Positions 46,239 to 55,069 of a stretch of DNA of 64,000 nucleotides are shown in pieces. Source of the stretch: Vicinamibacteria bacterium. GTDB taxonomy: Bacteria; Acidobacteriota; Vicinamibacteria; Vicinamibacterales; UBA8438. The stretch's first letter is position 1, and every line of letters begins with the position of its first letter. Location: positions 28,083 through 92,082 of the forward strand of contig JAJEEU010000020.1 in NCBI GenBank assembly GCA_022820825.1. Reading direction: 5' to 3'. The notes beneath the pieces are model-generated. The model saw only the letters and a list, made by a program, of their open reading frames with translations, did not search any database and was not told the DNA's origin. Position numbers and translations under genes: made by a program.

Positions 46239-48497
46239 CTACTCGATAAGGACCTTCTCCCGGGCGCGGACGAACAACACGTCGTTGGCTCCGCGGTACG
46301 CCCTGAGCTGACGCTCGGCCATGTCCGGCCGGAATGCGTCGGCCGCGAGCCCGGCGATAACCAGATCCGCCTGCGCGGAATGCCGCCTGACTTCCCGTTC
46401 GAGCGATTCCCGCGTCCCGCACGGGACGGACGTCACGTTTTGTTCCGAGATCGGCAGTCTGCCCTTCCGCAACATTTCCGCGAGTCCCTGCGCCTGGCGC
46501 TCGGCGTCGGCGGTTTGGAAGCACGAGAAGAGCTGAACCTGAGCCCGCTTCCACTCCGGGTGCCCCACGATGATGTACGCGAGCAGCAGCATCATCGGCG
46601 CGCTTTCCAGGTTGTCTTCCGTCACCCAGACGTGGATTGACGAGCGATATCCGAAGCGGTACTTCGTCGACCGCAGCACCAGCACGTTGAACCGCGATTC
46701 GGCCGCCAGCGCCGCGCACTGCGCGACCTCCCCGATCTCCACCGGACGCTTGCGGTCGAATTCCAGCAGCACGGTGTTGTTCGCAAGGCCGGATATCCCC
46801 GGCAACTGCATCGACTGCGACAGAGCGCTCTGAATGGACGGCGCGATCAGCGAGTCGACGAAGATGCCCGCACGGGTAAGCTCGGACCGCTCGATCAGCT
46901 TTTCGACCTGCCGGCGCGCCTCCAGTTGGCCGGTGTACGAATACTGGCCTTCGAAGAACTGGATGAAGTGGCCGAAACCGTGGCGGTGACAGATCCAGCG
47001 GAGCAGGTCGAAGTGCCCCAGGCGGTGGTCGGCAAAACGTGTTACCGCGATGATGGCAGGCCGCCATCCGCTGCCGGCGCCGGTTGCGCGATTCTTCTGC
47101 AGCGTGATCTGCAGGCGCCGCGTCAGTTGGAACATCGCGCCCTGGAATATGGCGGTCAGATCGCGCTCCTCGCGGTGGGAGTGCCGGAGCCCTGCGTAGA
47201 TCAACGCCATGAGGACGACCGACAGGAGCGCGTACAGCGCGTTCATCTGGATCATCAACACCGCGCACATGACCGCCCCTACGAGCGACAGGTACCAGCG
47301 TGACTGGAAGGTCGGTCGATAGGAGGGATTGCCGGCGAAGTACTCGAGAAACGACACCGTGCACAGGGCGCCGTAGGTCAGCATGAAGAACATGCTGAGT
47401 ATCTGCGCTATGAAGTCCACGCCGCCGGCGAACACGAAAACGACGGCTATCGCGGCCGACACGCAGGTGGCGGCCACCGGCTCCTTCGCCTTGCCCGCGC
47501 CGCGCTGCAACAGCCGATTGAGATTGGGCGCCGGCAGCACGTTGTCGCGCGCGAGCGCCTGCAGCGTCCGTGGCGCGACCAGAATCGAGCCCAGCGCCGA
47601 GGAGAGCGCCGCCGCCGCCAGTCCGATGTAGATGGCCGGCCCCCAGAGAGCGATGCGCGTCATGACGAACTGGTCCGCCGCCAGCACATCCGGAGCGGCG
47701 CTCTGCGCCAGCTTGAAGGCGACCAGGGTGTAGATGAGCATGCCCGCGACGGTTGCGGAAATCGTGCCCAACGGGATGCTGCGCTGCGGTTTCCGCAAGT
47801 CGCCGGACAGTCCGAGACCGGCAATCATGCCCGTGAATGCCGGGAAGCAGATGGCGAACACCGTGCCGAAGCTGTCGCCGTTCGCGATGCGGGCAGTGAG
47901 ATTCAAGCCGTCCGGACGGATCGACTCCGGACCCTCGCCCAGCAGGAATGCGGCGATGGACGCACCCAGTATCGCGCTTACGACCCACAGCGCCTGCACG
48001 CCCAGGTTTGCCCCCCGCATCAGCACGAGTCCGACGAGCAGGGCCGTCGCGGGCAGGCTGACGAAGCGCGGATCGAGTGCGATGCCGTACGTGGCCGCCA
48101 GCCATTCGAGGAGCGGTTCGAACGCCTCCGCGAACGCAACGAGGTAGAACGCCGCCGAGATCGCCTGCGACAGATACAGCGAGATGCCGATGGCGCCGCC
48201 GATCCGCGTCCCGAAGGAACGGCTGATGATGAAGTAGGCGCCTCCGCCACGTACGCGGCGGTTCGTCGCGATCTCCGATACCGCAAGCGCGGTCGGAATG
48301 GTGACGAGGTGGCCGAGCGCGATGATCAGCAGCGTTCCCGTGAGGCCGACGTGCCCCACGGCGTAGCCGAACCGCAGGAACAGAATCGCACCCAGGATCG
48401 TGCTGATCGAGGCGAGGAAGACCGGTGCCGTGCCGAAACCGTGGCCCCGAGAGGAAGGTGCGCCGCGGGGCGCGGAGGCAATCGGCTGCTCTACCAT
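46239..48497 (-). CDS. SLC12-like (APC superfamily) cation-chloride or amino-acid transporter
   Basis: A 752-residue protein. About 12 membrane segments (residues 25-450) have the APC start GTAPVFLASISTILGAILFLRFGYAVG and NRRVRGGGAYFIISRSFG. A cytosolic tail of about 300 residues contains QYSYTGQLEARRQVEKLI and TRAGIFVDSLIAPS, similar to the SLC12 C-terminal domain. Such proteins move K+, Cl- or amino acids; which one is not decided by sequence. Its start abuts the Fic remnant. Confidence 0.85.
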   Translation of the reverse strand: MVEQPIASAPRGAPSSRGHGFGTAPVFLASISTILGAILFLRFGYAVGHVGLTGTLLIIALGHLVTIPTALAVSEIATNRRVRGGGAYFIISRSFGTRIGGAIGISLYLSQAISAAFYLVAFAEAFEPLLEWLAATYGIALDPRFVSLPATALLVGLVLMRGANLGVQALWVVSAILGASIAAFLLGEGPESIRPDGLNLTARIANGDSFGTVFAICFPAFTGMIAGLGLSGDLRKPQRSIPLGTISATVAGMLIYTLVAFKLAQSAAPDVLAADQFVMTRIALWGPAIYIGLAAAALSSALGSILVAPRTLQALARDNVLPAPNLNRLLQRGAGKAKEPVAATCVSAAIAVVFVFAGGVDFIAQILSMFFMLTYGALCTVSFLEYFAGNPSYRPTFQSRWYLSLVGAVMCAVLMIQMNALYALLSVVLMALIYAGLRHSHREERDLTAIFQGAMFQLTRRLQITLQKNRATGAGSGWRPAIIAVTRFADHRLGHFDLLRWICHRHGFGHFIQFFEGQYSYTGQLEARRQVEKLIERSELTRAGIFVDSLIAPSIQSALSQSMQLPGISGLANNTVLLEFDRKRPVEIGEVAQCAALAAESRFNVLVLRSTKYRFGYRSSIHVWVTEDNLESAPMMLLLAYIIVGHPEWKRAQVQLFSCFQTADAERQAQGLAEMLRKGRLPISEQNVTSVPCGTRESLEREVRRHSAQADLVIAGLAADAFRPDMAERQLRAYRGANDVLFVRAREKVLIE

Positions 48498-48733
48498 GAT
48501 CGCAGGGCTTGCGGGTGAAGCGGCGCTGCTGCCGTCCCGCAGCCCCGAGCCTGCCTGACGCCGGCCGATTCCAGCGCGTTCATGTACTCGTCTCGCCGTT
48601 CCGGCGGGATGATCGTCCAGGGATATCCGCCCGATGCGAGCATGGCATTCATGAGAAAACGTCCCATCCGGCCGTTGCCATCGCTATATGGATGAACGTG
48701 GACGAACATGAAGTGCCCCGGCACCGCGCACAC
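48491..48733 (-). pseudogene. Fic-domain AMP-transferase gene remnant
   Basis: The frame holds the Fic signature as FVHVHPYSDGNGRMGRFLMN (48711-48652) and the following GGYPWTIIPPERRDEYMNAL. The domain is cut at both ends: nothing upstream of HFMFVHVHP matches, because that DNA is the 3' end of the neighbouring membrane-protein gene. After the residues GVRQ the frame becomes unrelated and stops. The catalytic His and GNGR are intact, but about 80 residues cannot fold as a Fic domain. It is a relic of a larger Fic gene. Confidence 0.75.
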
Positions 48734-49547
48734 CGTCGGCTCGGATCGCGCCCGCGGGCAGGACCAGGCCGATTGCGGCCACTATCGCCAGGTCGACGAG
48801 GAGCAGCGGCGCGAAGACCGGCGCGCCGTGCACGAAGTTCTCGAACAGGCTGGCCGACAGGCCGTTGACGTCCGCCGCCGCGTGCAGGTAGAAGCCGGCC
48901 GCGCCGACGGCCGCCTGCAGCGCGAGCACACCCAGGCAGAGTCCCAGGAACGCCTTGCTGCGGTCGAATAGCGCCACCGCCAGGAAACCCGCCGCAAGGG
49001 CGCTGGAGAACACCGGCCACCATTCGACCGCATGGAAGAAGCCGTTCTGCGCGTGATCGCACAGCGCCAGGACGAATACGCCCAGAAAGCCTCCCAGCGC
49101 CAGGAAGACCACCCAGAGGTTCCACTCCTCGGTCTCGTGCGGCACCATGCGGTTGACCAGCAACAGGAAGCCGAGGCCGGCGTACGCGAGCGGGGCGGCG
49201 AACGGCGCCGTGTACACCAGGCTGCGGATGGTCCACTGCGAGAAGAACTGGCTCTCCAGGTGGTAGGCGACACCGGCCACGCCGAGCGCGATGGACGCGA
49301 ATCCTACCGCCAGCCCGGCGCGATACGCGTAAGACCCGCGATCCACCCAACCGCCGCGCAGGAGCCCCGGTGCGAGCAGCAGCGCCGCCGCGCCCGAGAA
49401 CCCCACCGGCAGCCACTCCACGCCGCGGTGGAAGTTGTTGACCGAGTGCGCCAGGAATACGTCGAGCGCCAGGAAGGCCAGGTTCGCCAGGACGAACGCT
49501 TCCAGCAGCGCGTCCCTGCGGCGCAGCGCCGCGTCAACGACCTGCAC
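48684..49547 (-). CDS. Multi-pass membrane protein of the HAO-like cytochrome operon
   Basis: About 287 residues from a GTG at 49547, overlapping the cytochrome gene by 14 bases. There are about eight hydrophobic segments (for example LLEAFVLANLAFLALDVFLAHSVNNFHRG, HETEEWNLWVVFLALGGFLGVFVLALCDH). Conserved-looking His and Asp residues are in membrane-edge positions. I do not recognise the family. The coupling suggests it anchors, loads or exchanges electrons with the eight-haem protein. The last 22 residues run through the Fic-remnant DNA, so the native C-terminus may have been changed. Confidence 0.65.
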   Translation of the reverse strand: MQVVDAALRRRDALLEAFVLANLAFLALDVFLAHSVNNFHRGVEWLPVGFSGAAALLLAPGLLRGGWVDRGSYAYRAGLAVGFASIALGVAGVAYHLESQFFSQWTIRSLVYTAPFAAPLAYAGLGFLLLVNRMVPHETEEWNLWVVFLALGGFLGVFVLALCDHAQNGFFHAVEWWPVFSSALAAGFLAVALFDRSKAFLGLCLGVLALQAAVGAAGFYLHAAADVNGLSASLFENFVHGAPVFAPLLLVDLAIVAAIGLVLPAGAIRADGVRGAGALHVRPRSSI

Positions 49548-50769
49548 TATCGTCCCGCAGTTCGCCGGCCAGATCGTGCAGCTCCGTGAGGGTGAGCAGC
49601 AACTCGTAGTTGCCATGCCACTGCACGAAATCCGCCCCGCCCATGAACGCGCCGTGCTTGGCGGTGCGCCCGTAGTAGTGCCAGAAGTCGAAGTACAGGT
49701 ATTCGATCGGCTCGTCGAACGGGTGCTCGGTCAGCAAACCCTCGTCCCGCAACGCCGCCATCAGCGCTTCGCCCTCGCGGACGCGCGCGTTCGTGTCGGC
49801 CACGACCGCCTCGGCCTCCGCGTAGAAGCGCTCGATGCTGGTGGAAGCGTGGCAGCGCAGGCACGTCTCCTGCATCTCGGTGCGCGCGCGCTCATACCCG
49901 GGACGCCGCTCCGACACCGGCGCGAACAGCCAGTAGGAGAGCCGCTCCGTCGTGTCGTGCGTCACCCGCAATCCGTCCAGGCCGCTCAGGTGGCACGTCG
50001 CGCAGGTCGGGACGGACATGTCCGCCGTGGTCAACCGCTTGGGCTCGGCATCCAGATCGAGCGACGCACGCTGCGCTTCGAACAGCGCGCCGTGTTTGGA
50101 CTCGGTGTAGATCTCGATCTGCGCATGGTCGGGGCCCATGTGGCACTGGCCGCACGTCCGCGGCTCCCGCGCCAGGGCTATGGACGTCGAGTGCCGCGAA
50201 TGACATTCGGTGCAACTGCCGATCGATCCGTCGCTGTTGGGCTGGCCGATCCGGTGGCAGCCCAGACATCCCGTCTGAGTCGCCGCCGTACCCTCCAGGC
50301 TGGCGAGAAGATTGGCGGGCCGGTCCACCGCCCCGGGGTGGTGCCGTTCACCGAGCGCGATCTGCTCGGGCGACATGCCCGCCGTACCGCTGACCGCAGC
50401 CCACGCCGGCAGCGCGTGCCGGCTGCGCGCGAACTGTTCGTACTCGGTCGTGTGGCAGCTCCGGCAGTTCAGCGACGTGACGTCCTGGGCCAGCCGGAAG
50501 TTGTAGTGGTCGTACGCCTCCTGCCGCTCGCGGGGTTGGTGGCAGTCAAGGCATGTGATGTTCGCGCGGCTGTGCTCGCTGCGCTCGAACTGGTGCACGA
50601 TGGCGGGTGTTTCCTGGCGGTGGCACTGGGCGCAGCGCCCGGTCGCGCTCACCAGCTCCGGCAGCGGCCGAAGGACCTCGTTCTCCGGTCTGGCGTGGTT
50701 GATGAGCAGCGCCGCCAGCAGCAGGGCGCTGCTGATGGTGATCGCAACGAATATCGAACGGAACGGCAT
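49534..50769 (-). CDS. Octahaem cytochrome c, hydroxylamine-oxidoreductase-like
   Basis: A 411-residue protein with an N-terminal membrane anchor or signal (about 5-25) and eight CXXCH sites at residues 46, 73, 102, 168, 186, 206, 256 and 303 (first Cys). The C-terminus HYYGRTAKHGAFMGGADF followed by QWHGNYELL resembles the octahaem HAO family. Known members oxidise hydroxylamine, or in the reductive (epsilon-type) branch reduce nitrite or hydroxylamine. I cannot see from sequence which it is, nor whether the Tyr cross-link of the oxidative type is present. A porin gene is 52 bp upstream, and a membrane protein gene overlaps downstream. Confidence 0.85.
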   Translation of the reverse strand: MPFRSIFVAITISSALLLAALLINHARPENEVLRPLPELVSATGRCAQCHRQETPAIVHQFERSEHSRANITCLDCHQPRERQEAYDHYNFRLAQDVTSLNCRSCHTTEYEQFARSRHALPAWAAVSGTAGMSPEQIALGERHHPGAVDRPANLLASLEGTAATQTGCLGCHRIGQPNSDGSIGSCTECHSRHSTSIALAREPRTCGQCHMGPDHAQIEIYTESKHGALFEAQRASLDLDAEPKRLTTADMSVPTCATCHLSGLDGLRVTHDTTERLSYWLFAPVSERRPGYERARTEMQETCLRCHASTSIERFYAEAEAVVADTNARVREGEALMAALRDEGLLTEHPFDEPIEYLYFDFWHYYGRTAKHGAFMGGADFVQWHGNYELLLTLTELHDLAGELRDDSAGR

Positions 50770-50821
50770 GGGCGCGCGGCGAACCTTGGCCCGCGGCGCC
50801 TATCATCATACAGGAGCCGGA

Positions 50822-52117
50822 TCAGAACCCCCACGTCGTCCACGCCATGATCTTGGTCGTGTCGGTCGAGTGCGCGGCGGCCCGGTAGTGCGCGACCGTG
50901 ACCGCGATCTGTTGCGCCCATTGCGTCCGGTAGACCAGCTCCAGATCCAGCTCGCGTCCGTGCCGCGCATCGCCGCCGGCCGCGCTGAAGTCATGGTACG
51001 CGACCGTCCAACGCATGGGGCCGGTATTACCGATAGCCCGCAGGTACAGATCGTCGAGGCCGTCCGCCGGCGTGACCAGGAACTTGTCGGCCCAGCCGTT
51101 GAACGGATGCAGCGTGGCGAGCGGCGTGTTGAACTGGCCGCTGGCGGGGCTGCCGCCGAGGCGCTCCCAACCGGCGCGCACGGTGACGCCGCGATGCCGG
51201 CCGGCCGCGGCGAGGTGCAGGTAGCCGGCTTCCACGCTGCCCGGACTCCCGAAGGCGTTCCGTTGGCGGGCGCCTTCGACTTCCCAGGACAGTGACACGC
51301 CGGAACCCAGCGAGTGGGTCCTCGTGAGCTCCGCGCCGAACGTGGCCGTCGACCGGCGGGGGTCGCGCTCGTAGTCGAGGGCATGCATGTAGAGGACCAG
51401 GCCGGCGCTGCCGCGCGTGCCGAACGCCGCGTGGAGCAGATGGCCGGTCAGGGGATCCACGGCGCCGGTGATGCGGTGCACATTGTGGAGCAGGGCGTAG
51501 TTGAACCGGCCTCCGGGCAACAGGTCGCTGTCGAGACGGACGGCATCGAACGACTGCTGGTTCTGGCGCCAGCCGACCGGCCCGACGAAGCGTTGGTCGT
51601 CGAGCAGGATCGCCTGACGGCCGAGCGTCACGGTGGTCCCCGCCCGGGGTGCGTACCGCAGCGTGGCCTGGTTGATTTCCGTCAGTCCGGGATCTGCCAC
51701 CGCCGGCCGGCCGACGCGCTGGTTGTGCCGGTGTCCCGCACCGCGATTGTCGTACAGCTCGCCGCCCATCGGCCGCACGTTCTCGACTTCGACCCCCAGG
51801 CTGAAGCCGCGGTACAGCCCGGTCCGGTAGCCGAGCGTCGTCCGCAGCGTGGACGCGTGCGCGTCCAACTCGTACGACTCGTCGTCCACGAATTCGTAGC
51901 GGTAGCGGAAGTTGACCGCGGTCCGGCCGCCGCGCAGCGCGTCGCCCAATGTCGGCTCGCGGCCGTTCTCCGCGGCGCCCGGGTCGGTCTGTTCGATGGC
52001 GGGACGGCTGGAGTCTGCGCCCGCCGTCGCCGGCGCCAGACCCGTGGCCAGCGCCATCGCCACCGCCCACGCCGGCGAGATGCGGCGCAGCCCGGCTGCG
52101 CGCGGCCGGTCATGCAT
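50822..52117 (-). CDS. Alginate-export-type outer-membrane porin
   Basis: A 431-residue protein with a signal peptide (VAMALATGLAPATAGA) and an alternating beta-strand body. The start NFRYRYEFVDDESYELDAHASTLRTTLGYRTG, with GRQAILLDDQRFVGPVGWRQNQQSFD and AYHDFSAAGGDARHGRELDLELVY, fits the alginate_exp porin family. It ends in WTTWGF with a terminal Phe. It may let a substrate of the downstream octahaem cytochrome cross the outer membrane. Alginate itself need not be the substrate; the family is broad. Confidence 0.85.
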   Translation of the reverse strand: MHDRPRAAGLRRISPAWAVAMALATGLAPATAGADSSRPAIEQTDPGAAENGREPTLGDALRGGRTAVNFRYRYEFVDDESYELDAHASTLRTTLGYRTGLYRGFSLGVEVENVRPMGGELYDNRGAGHRHNQRVGRPAVADPGLTEINQATLRYAPRAGTTVTLGRQAILLDDQRFVGPVGWRQNQQSFDAVRLDSDLLPGGRFNYALLHNVHRITGAVDPLTGHLLHAAFGTRGSAGLVLYMHALDYERDPRRSTATFGAELTRTHSLGSGVSLSWEVEGARQRNAFGSPGSVEAGYLHLAAAGRHRGVTVRAGWERLGGSPASGQFNTPLATLHPFNGWADKFLVTPADGLDDLYLRAIGNTGPMRWTVAYHDFSAAGGDARHGRELDLELVYRTQWAQQIAVTVAHYRAAAHSTDTTKIMAWTTWGF

Positions 52118-52185
52118 GGCGCCCGGATTGATCGAATTCAGGATATGCTTGCATCATGTCAATCTGCGTTGCCACGAACACCCCG

Positions 52186-52194
52186 AGCATACCA
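52186..52194 (-). promoter_or_regulatory. Candidate extended -10 promoter element for the porin operon
   Basis: On the minus strand this reads TGGTATGCT, an extended -10 form (TG-N-TATNCT) about 69 bases before the porin ATG. A matching context (GCGYGTYTGGTATSCTCG) occurs upstream of the secreted protein gene at 54899. No clear -35 is seen, which is normal for extended -10 promoters. Confidence 0.35.
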
Positions 52195-52293
52195 GACACG
52201 CCGCGCCCGGCCCGGTGAATTAGCAGCGCAAGGGAGCTTCGGTGCCCGCGCGCACTGGCTGCCGGCATCGTACCGCCAGGAGTAGTGATTGAA

Positions 52294-52809
52294 ATGGATT
52301 ACGAGATCGGTGCAATTGGCGCCATGCTCATCAAGCCAGGATTGAGTGCCGCCGTCCTTGTCGGGTACTACATTGCGACCCGCCTCGTCGACCGCTGGAT
52401 GACAAGGCACGGGGAGCGGAAGAACGCCGCGCCGCTGCGAACATTCTACATCGGCAAGGTATTTGATCTCGGATTGGCGGTCGTCGCCGCCCTGATTGTA
52501 CTACTGGTGTGGGGAATCGACTACCGCAGCGTATTCCTGTTTGCCTCCTCAATCGTCGCGGTGCTTGGGGTGGGCTTCGTCGCCCAGTGGTCAATCCTCA
52601 GCAACATCACCGCGAGCATCGTCATCTTCTTCAACTACCGGACGCGTCTCGGCGACCGGATTCGGGTGCTGGACTCCGAAGACGCGGGAATCGAAGGGGT
52701 CATCGCCGACATCAACTTGTTTCACGTCGTAATCAGGGACGATGCCGGCAATCTCATTCACCACCCCAACAACCTCTTCATCCAGAAACCGGTGATGAAG
52801 ATACAATGA
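52294..52809 (+). CDS. Small MscS-domain membrane protein
   Basis: A 171-residue protein; ATG 52294 follows AGGAG by eleven bases (GTG 52285 would be too close). Two or three membrane helices (GLSAAVLVGYYIATRLVD, FDLGLAVVAALIVLLVWGI, VFLFASSIVAVLGVGFVAQWS) lead into the MscS beta domain with NITASIVIFFNYRTRLGDRIRVLD and IHHPNNLFIQKPV. It is much shorter than a usual MscS and lacks its C-terminal alpha/beta domain. It may be a minimal channel. Confidence 0.85.
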   Translation: MDYEIGAIGAMLIKPGLSAAVLVGYYIATRLVDRWMTRHGERKNAAPLRTFYIGKVFDLGLAVVAALIVLLVWGIDYRSVFLFASSIVAVLGVGFVAQWSILSNITASIVIFFNYRTRLGDRIRVLDSEDAGIEGVIADINLFHVVIRDDAGNLIHHPNNLFIQKPVMKIQ

Positions 52810-52827
52810 CCGCGCCGCCACCGGGGT

Positions 52828-53715
52828 TCACGCGCCGCGCTCGCGCCTGAACAGGTCGCCGAGGTAGAGCGCCAGGGCCGACCAGATCAGCAAGAACGTC
52901 GTGACGTGGGATGCCGTGAACGGCTCCCCGTACACCTGCGTGGCGAGCACGAAGTGCCCGGTCGGCGCGAGGAACTGGAGCACGCCGACCGTCGCCAGGG
53001 GAATCCGCCGCGCTCCGAACGAGAACAGCACCAGCGGGGTTACGGTGATCAGGCCGGCGACGGGAACGAGCCACTGCGTGCCGCCGTCGGCAACGACGAC
53101 GGTCGCTGTCGCCTGCGAGACCACCCACGCCATGTAGACGAACGCCAGCGGCGCGAGCACGGCCACCTCGACGAAGAAGCCGGGCAGCGCCGCCACTGCG
53201 ATTGTCTTGCGGAACAGCCCGTACAGGCCGAACGTTCCGGCGAGGAACAGGGCGACCCAGGGCGGCTCCCCCACCGCGAGAACCTGGTTGACGACCCCCG
53301 CCGCCGCCAGCGCCACGGCCGCCCACTGGACCGGTCGCAGGCGCTCACCGAGGAACACGAAGCCCAGCACGATGCTGACGAGCGGGTTGATGTAGTAACC
53401 CAGGCTCGACTGCATTATCTGGCTGTTCTCCACGGCCACGAGGAAGACGAACCAGTTGGAGCCGACCAGCGCGGCGGTGAGCAGCAGTGCCGACATGGTG
53501 CGCCGCGAGGTGAGGACGCGGCGCAGGTCACCCCACGCGTGGAGCAGGGTGAGCAGCGCCGCTGCGAGGGGCACGGCCCACAGCACCCGGAGCGCGAGCA
53601 ACTCCTGGGCCGAAACGGCCTCTACCGCCCTCCAGTAGATGGGCGTCAGGCCCCAGAACCCGAACGCTGCGGCCGTCGCCCATAGCCCATTCCGACGGTC
53701 GCTGTCACCGTGCAT
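52828..53715 (-). CDS. rarD: RarD/EamA-family transporter
   Basis: A 295-residue protein with ten membrane segments of the DMT superfamily. FGFWGLTPIYWRAVEAVSAQELLALRVLW at the start, SLGYYINPLVSIVLGFVFLGERL, and the ending HVTTFLLIWSALALYLGDLF are characteristic of RarD. The E. coli protein is linked to chloramphenicol sensitivity, but the transported compound is unknown. It is convergent with the MscS gene, 18 bp apart. The 149 bases upstream are AT-richer than surrounding DNA and may hold its promoter. Confidence 0.9.
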   Translation of the reverse strand: MHGDSDRRNGLWATAAAFGFWGLTPIYWRAVEAVSAQELLALRVLWAVPLAAALLTLLHAWGDLRRVLTSRRTMSALLLTAALVGSNWFVFLVAVENSQIMQSSLGYYINPLVSIVLGFVFLGERLRPVQWAAVALAAAGVVNQVLAVGEPPWVALFLAGTFGLYGLFRKTIAVAALPGFFVEVAVLAPLAFVYMAWVVSQATATVVVADGGTQWLVPVAGLITVTPLVLFSFGARRIPLATVGVLQFLAPTGHFVLATQVYGEPFTASHVTTFLLIWSALALYLGDLFRRERGA

Positions 53716-53864
53716 CCGGAGAGCGTACTACCAGGTCCGCATGCTGGCCGGGTCCCCGGCCGATGTGCGAACCGCCTCCGGATTTCCGGAACGTAGCGGT
53801 GCACGATTATTAGGTTATTGTGTTGCGCCGTTTTTAGGTTTTTCTGCGCGTTCCGCTTGGCGGG

Positions 53865-54899
53865 CTAGCGGCTGCCCGCGTCGAGCTGGGCCTCGCGCAG
53901 GGCGCCGGCGAGGATGTTCTCCAGGCCGTAGTTCCCTTCGTGGCAGGCGAATTCGTAGAGCGGGAAATCGGACCGGGCCATCTGCAACCGGGCGGTCCAC
54001 GGCGCCGTGTACCAGGCCGGATCGGTCATCGTGAATTCGTAGGTGAGGGTATCGTCCGCGGCGCGCGTGAAGCGCTCCTCGAGGACCAGCCCCGAGCCGC
54101 CCGGGCGGTGCCCGCCGCCGGCCCGGTCCGGGTCGAACACCACGTCGCGGAAGTTGGTGGTCGTGACCACCAGGGTGTCGCCTTCCCAGCGGCCCCGCGA
54201 GCTGCCCAGCCACTGTTGGATGCCATTCGCCAGCTCGGGGTGATCGCCAAGCGGGACGACCCGGGAGCTGTGCACCATCTCGTTCAGCAGAACCACGTGG
54301 TCCGGGGTCTGGAAGACCTGGAGGTTCTGGTTGTACGACTGCGGTTTCATGGGCGGGCCCGAGTTGAACCCCATCAGGCAGCGCACGAACAGGCCCCGCG
54401 GGCCGAGGTCCTCAACGAAGCCGCCCGGCGTGGGCGCGTCGTCGTCCACGCCGACGCGCGCCGCCGCCAGTTCATCGAAGCGCCGCTGCGCCGCGGGCGT
54501 CAGCGGCGGCACCCGGCCGTTGGGCGGATCGACGACGAGCGACGTCTGCAGCGTCTCGCGCGGGTTGTCGGTCCAGAAGCGGTTGTAGGTGCCGGTGTCG
54601 CCGGTCCGCGCCGGATTGTTGTCCTGGCGGTCGCGCGCCGCGACCCTGTCCTGCTGCCGCGCGGCCGCTTCCTCGGCGGTAAGGAACAACCGATCGCCGA
54701 ACTCCTCCGCCCGGTTCAGCGGGGTGTTCGACGAGAAATCCCAGACGCCCTGCAGGTCGGGATGACCCCACGCCGTGCGGGGCGACTCGCCGGCGCCCCG
54801 ACCGTCGGACTGGGCCGCCGCGGGCGCGGCGAGCAACAAGGCCGCGCCGATGATCAGAACGCAAGCGCCGAGTCGATCGAATCCAGGACGTGCTCGCAT
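53865..54899 (-). CDS. Secreted protein of the RTAWG-x-PDLQGVW family
   Basis: A 344-residue protein. ATG 54899 follows GGGGGG and starts a signal peptide (LIIGAALLLAAPAAAQ). The mature part opens with PRTAWGHPDLQGVWDFSSNTPL and later has SLVVDPPNGRVPPLTPAAQ, LMGFNSGPP, LQVFQTPDHVVLLNEMVH, SRGRWEGDTLVVTTTNF and CHEGNYGLENIL. Function is unknown. The paralogue at 55070 is divergent from it across a 170-base gap. An extended -10-like element sits about 32 bases upstream of the ATG. Confidence 0.85.
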   Translation of the reverse strand: MRARPGFDRLGACVLIIGAALLLAAPAAAQSDGRGAGESPRTAWGHPDLQGVWDFSSNTPLNRAEEFGDRLFLTAEEAAARQQDRVAARDRQDNNPARTGDTGTYNRFWTDNPRETLQTSLVVDPPNGRVPPLTPAAQRRFDELAAARVGVDDDAPTPGGFVEDLGPRGLFVRCLMGFNSGPPMKPQSYNQNLQVFQTPDHVVLLNEMVHSSRVVPLGDHPELANGIQQWLGSSRGRWEGDTLVVTTTNFRDVVFDPDRAGGGHRPGGSGLVLEERFTRAADDTLTYEFTMTDPAWYTAPWTARLQMARSDFPLYEFACHEGNYGLENILAGALREAQLDAGSR

Positions 54900-54930
54900 C
54901 GCATCCCCCCGCGTTACGGTAGACCCCGCG

Positions 54931-54939
54931 AGGATACCA
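54931..54939 (-). promoter_or_regulatory. Candidate extended -10 promoter element for the secreted protein gene
   Basis: Minus-strand TGGTATCCT lies 32 bases before the ATG at 54899, a suitable distance for a -10. It shares its context with the element before the porin operon (GCGYGTYTGGTATSCTCG). No -35 match is visible at 17 bases. Confidence 0.4.
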
Positions 54940-55069
54940 AACGCGCCGTGTGCGGCGCGGCGGAGCATCGCGAATATGCCAGAATGGGCGAGAGCAACTC
55001 GAGTGCACGCCGTCGCGCCTGCCGGCATGACTGGCGGAAGGGCGTGCTCGACCGTCAGGAGAAGAAGCA

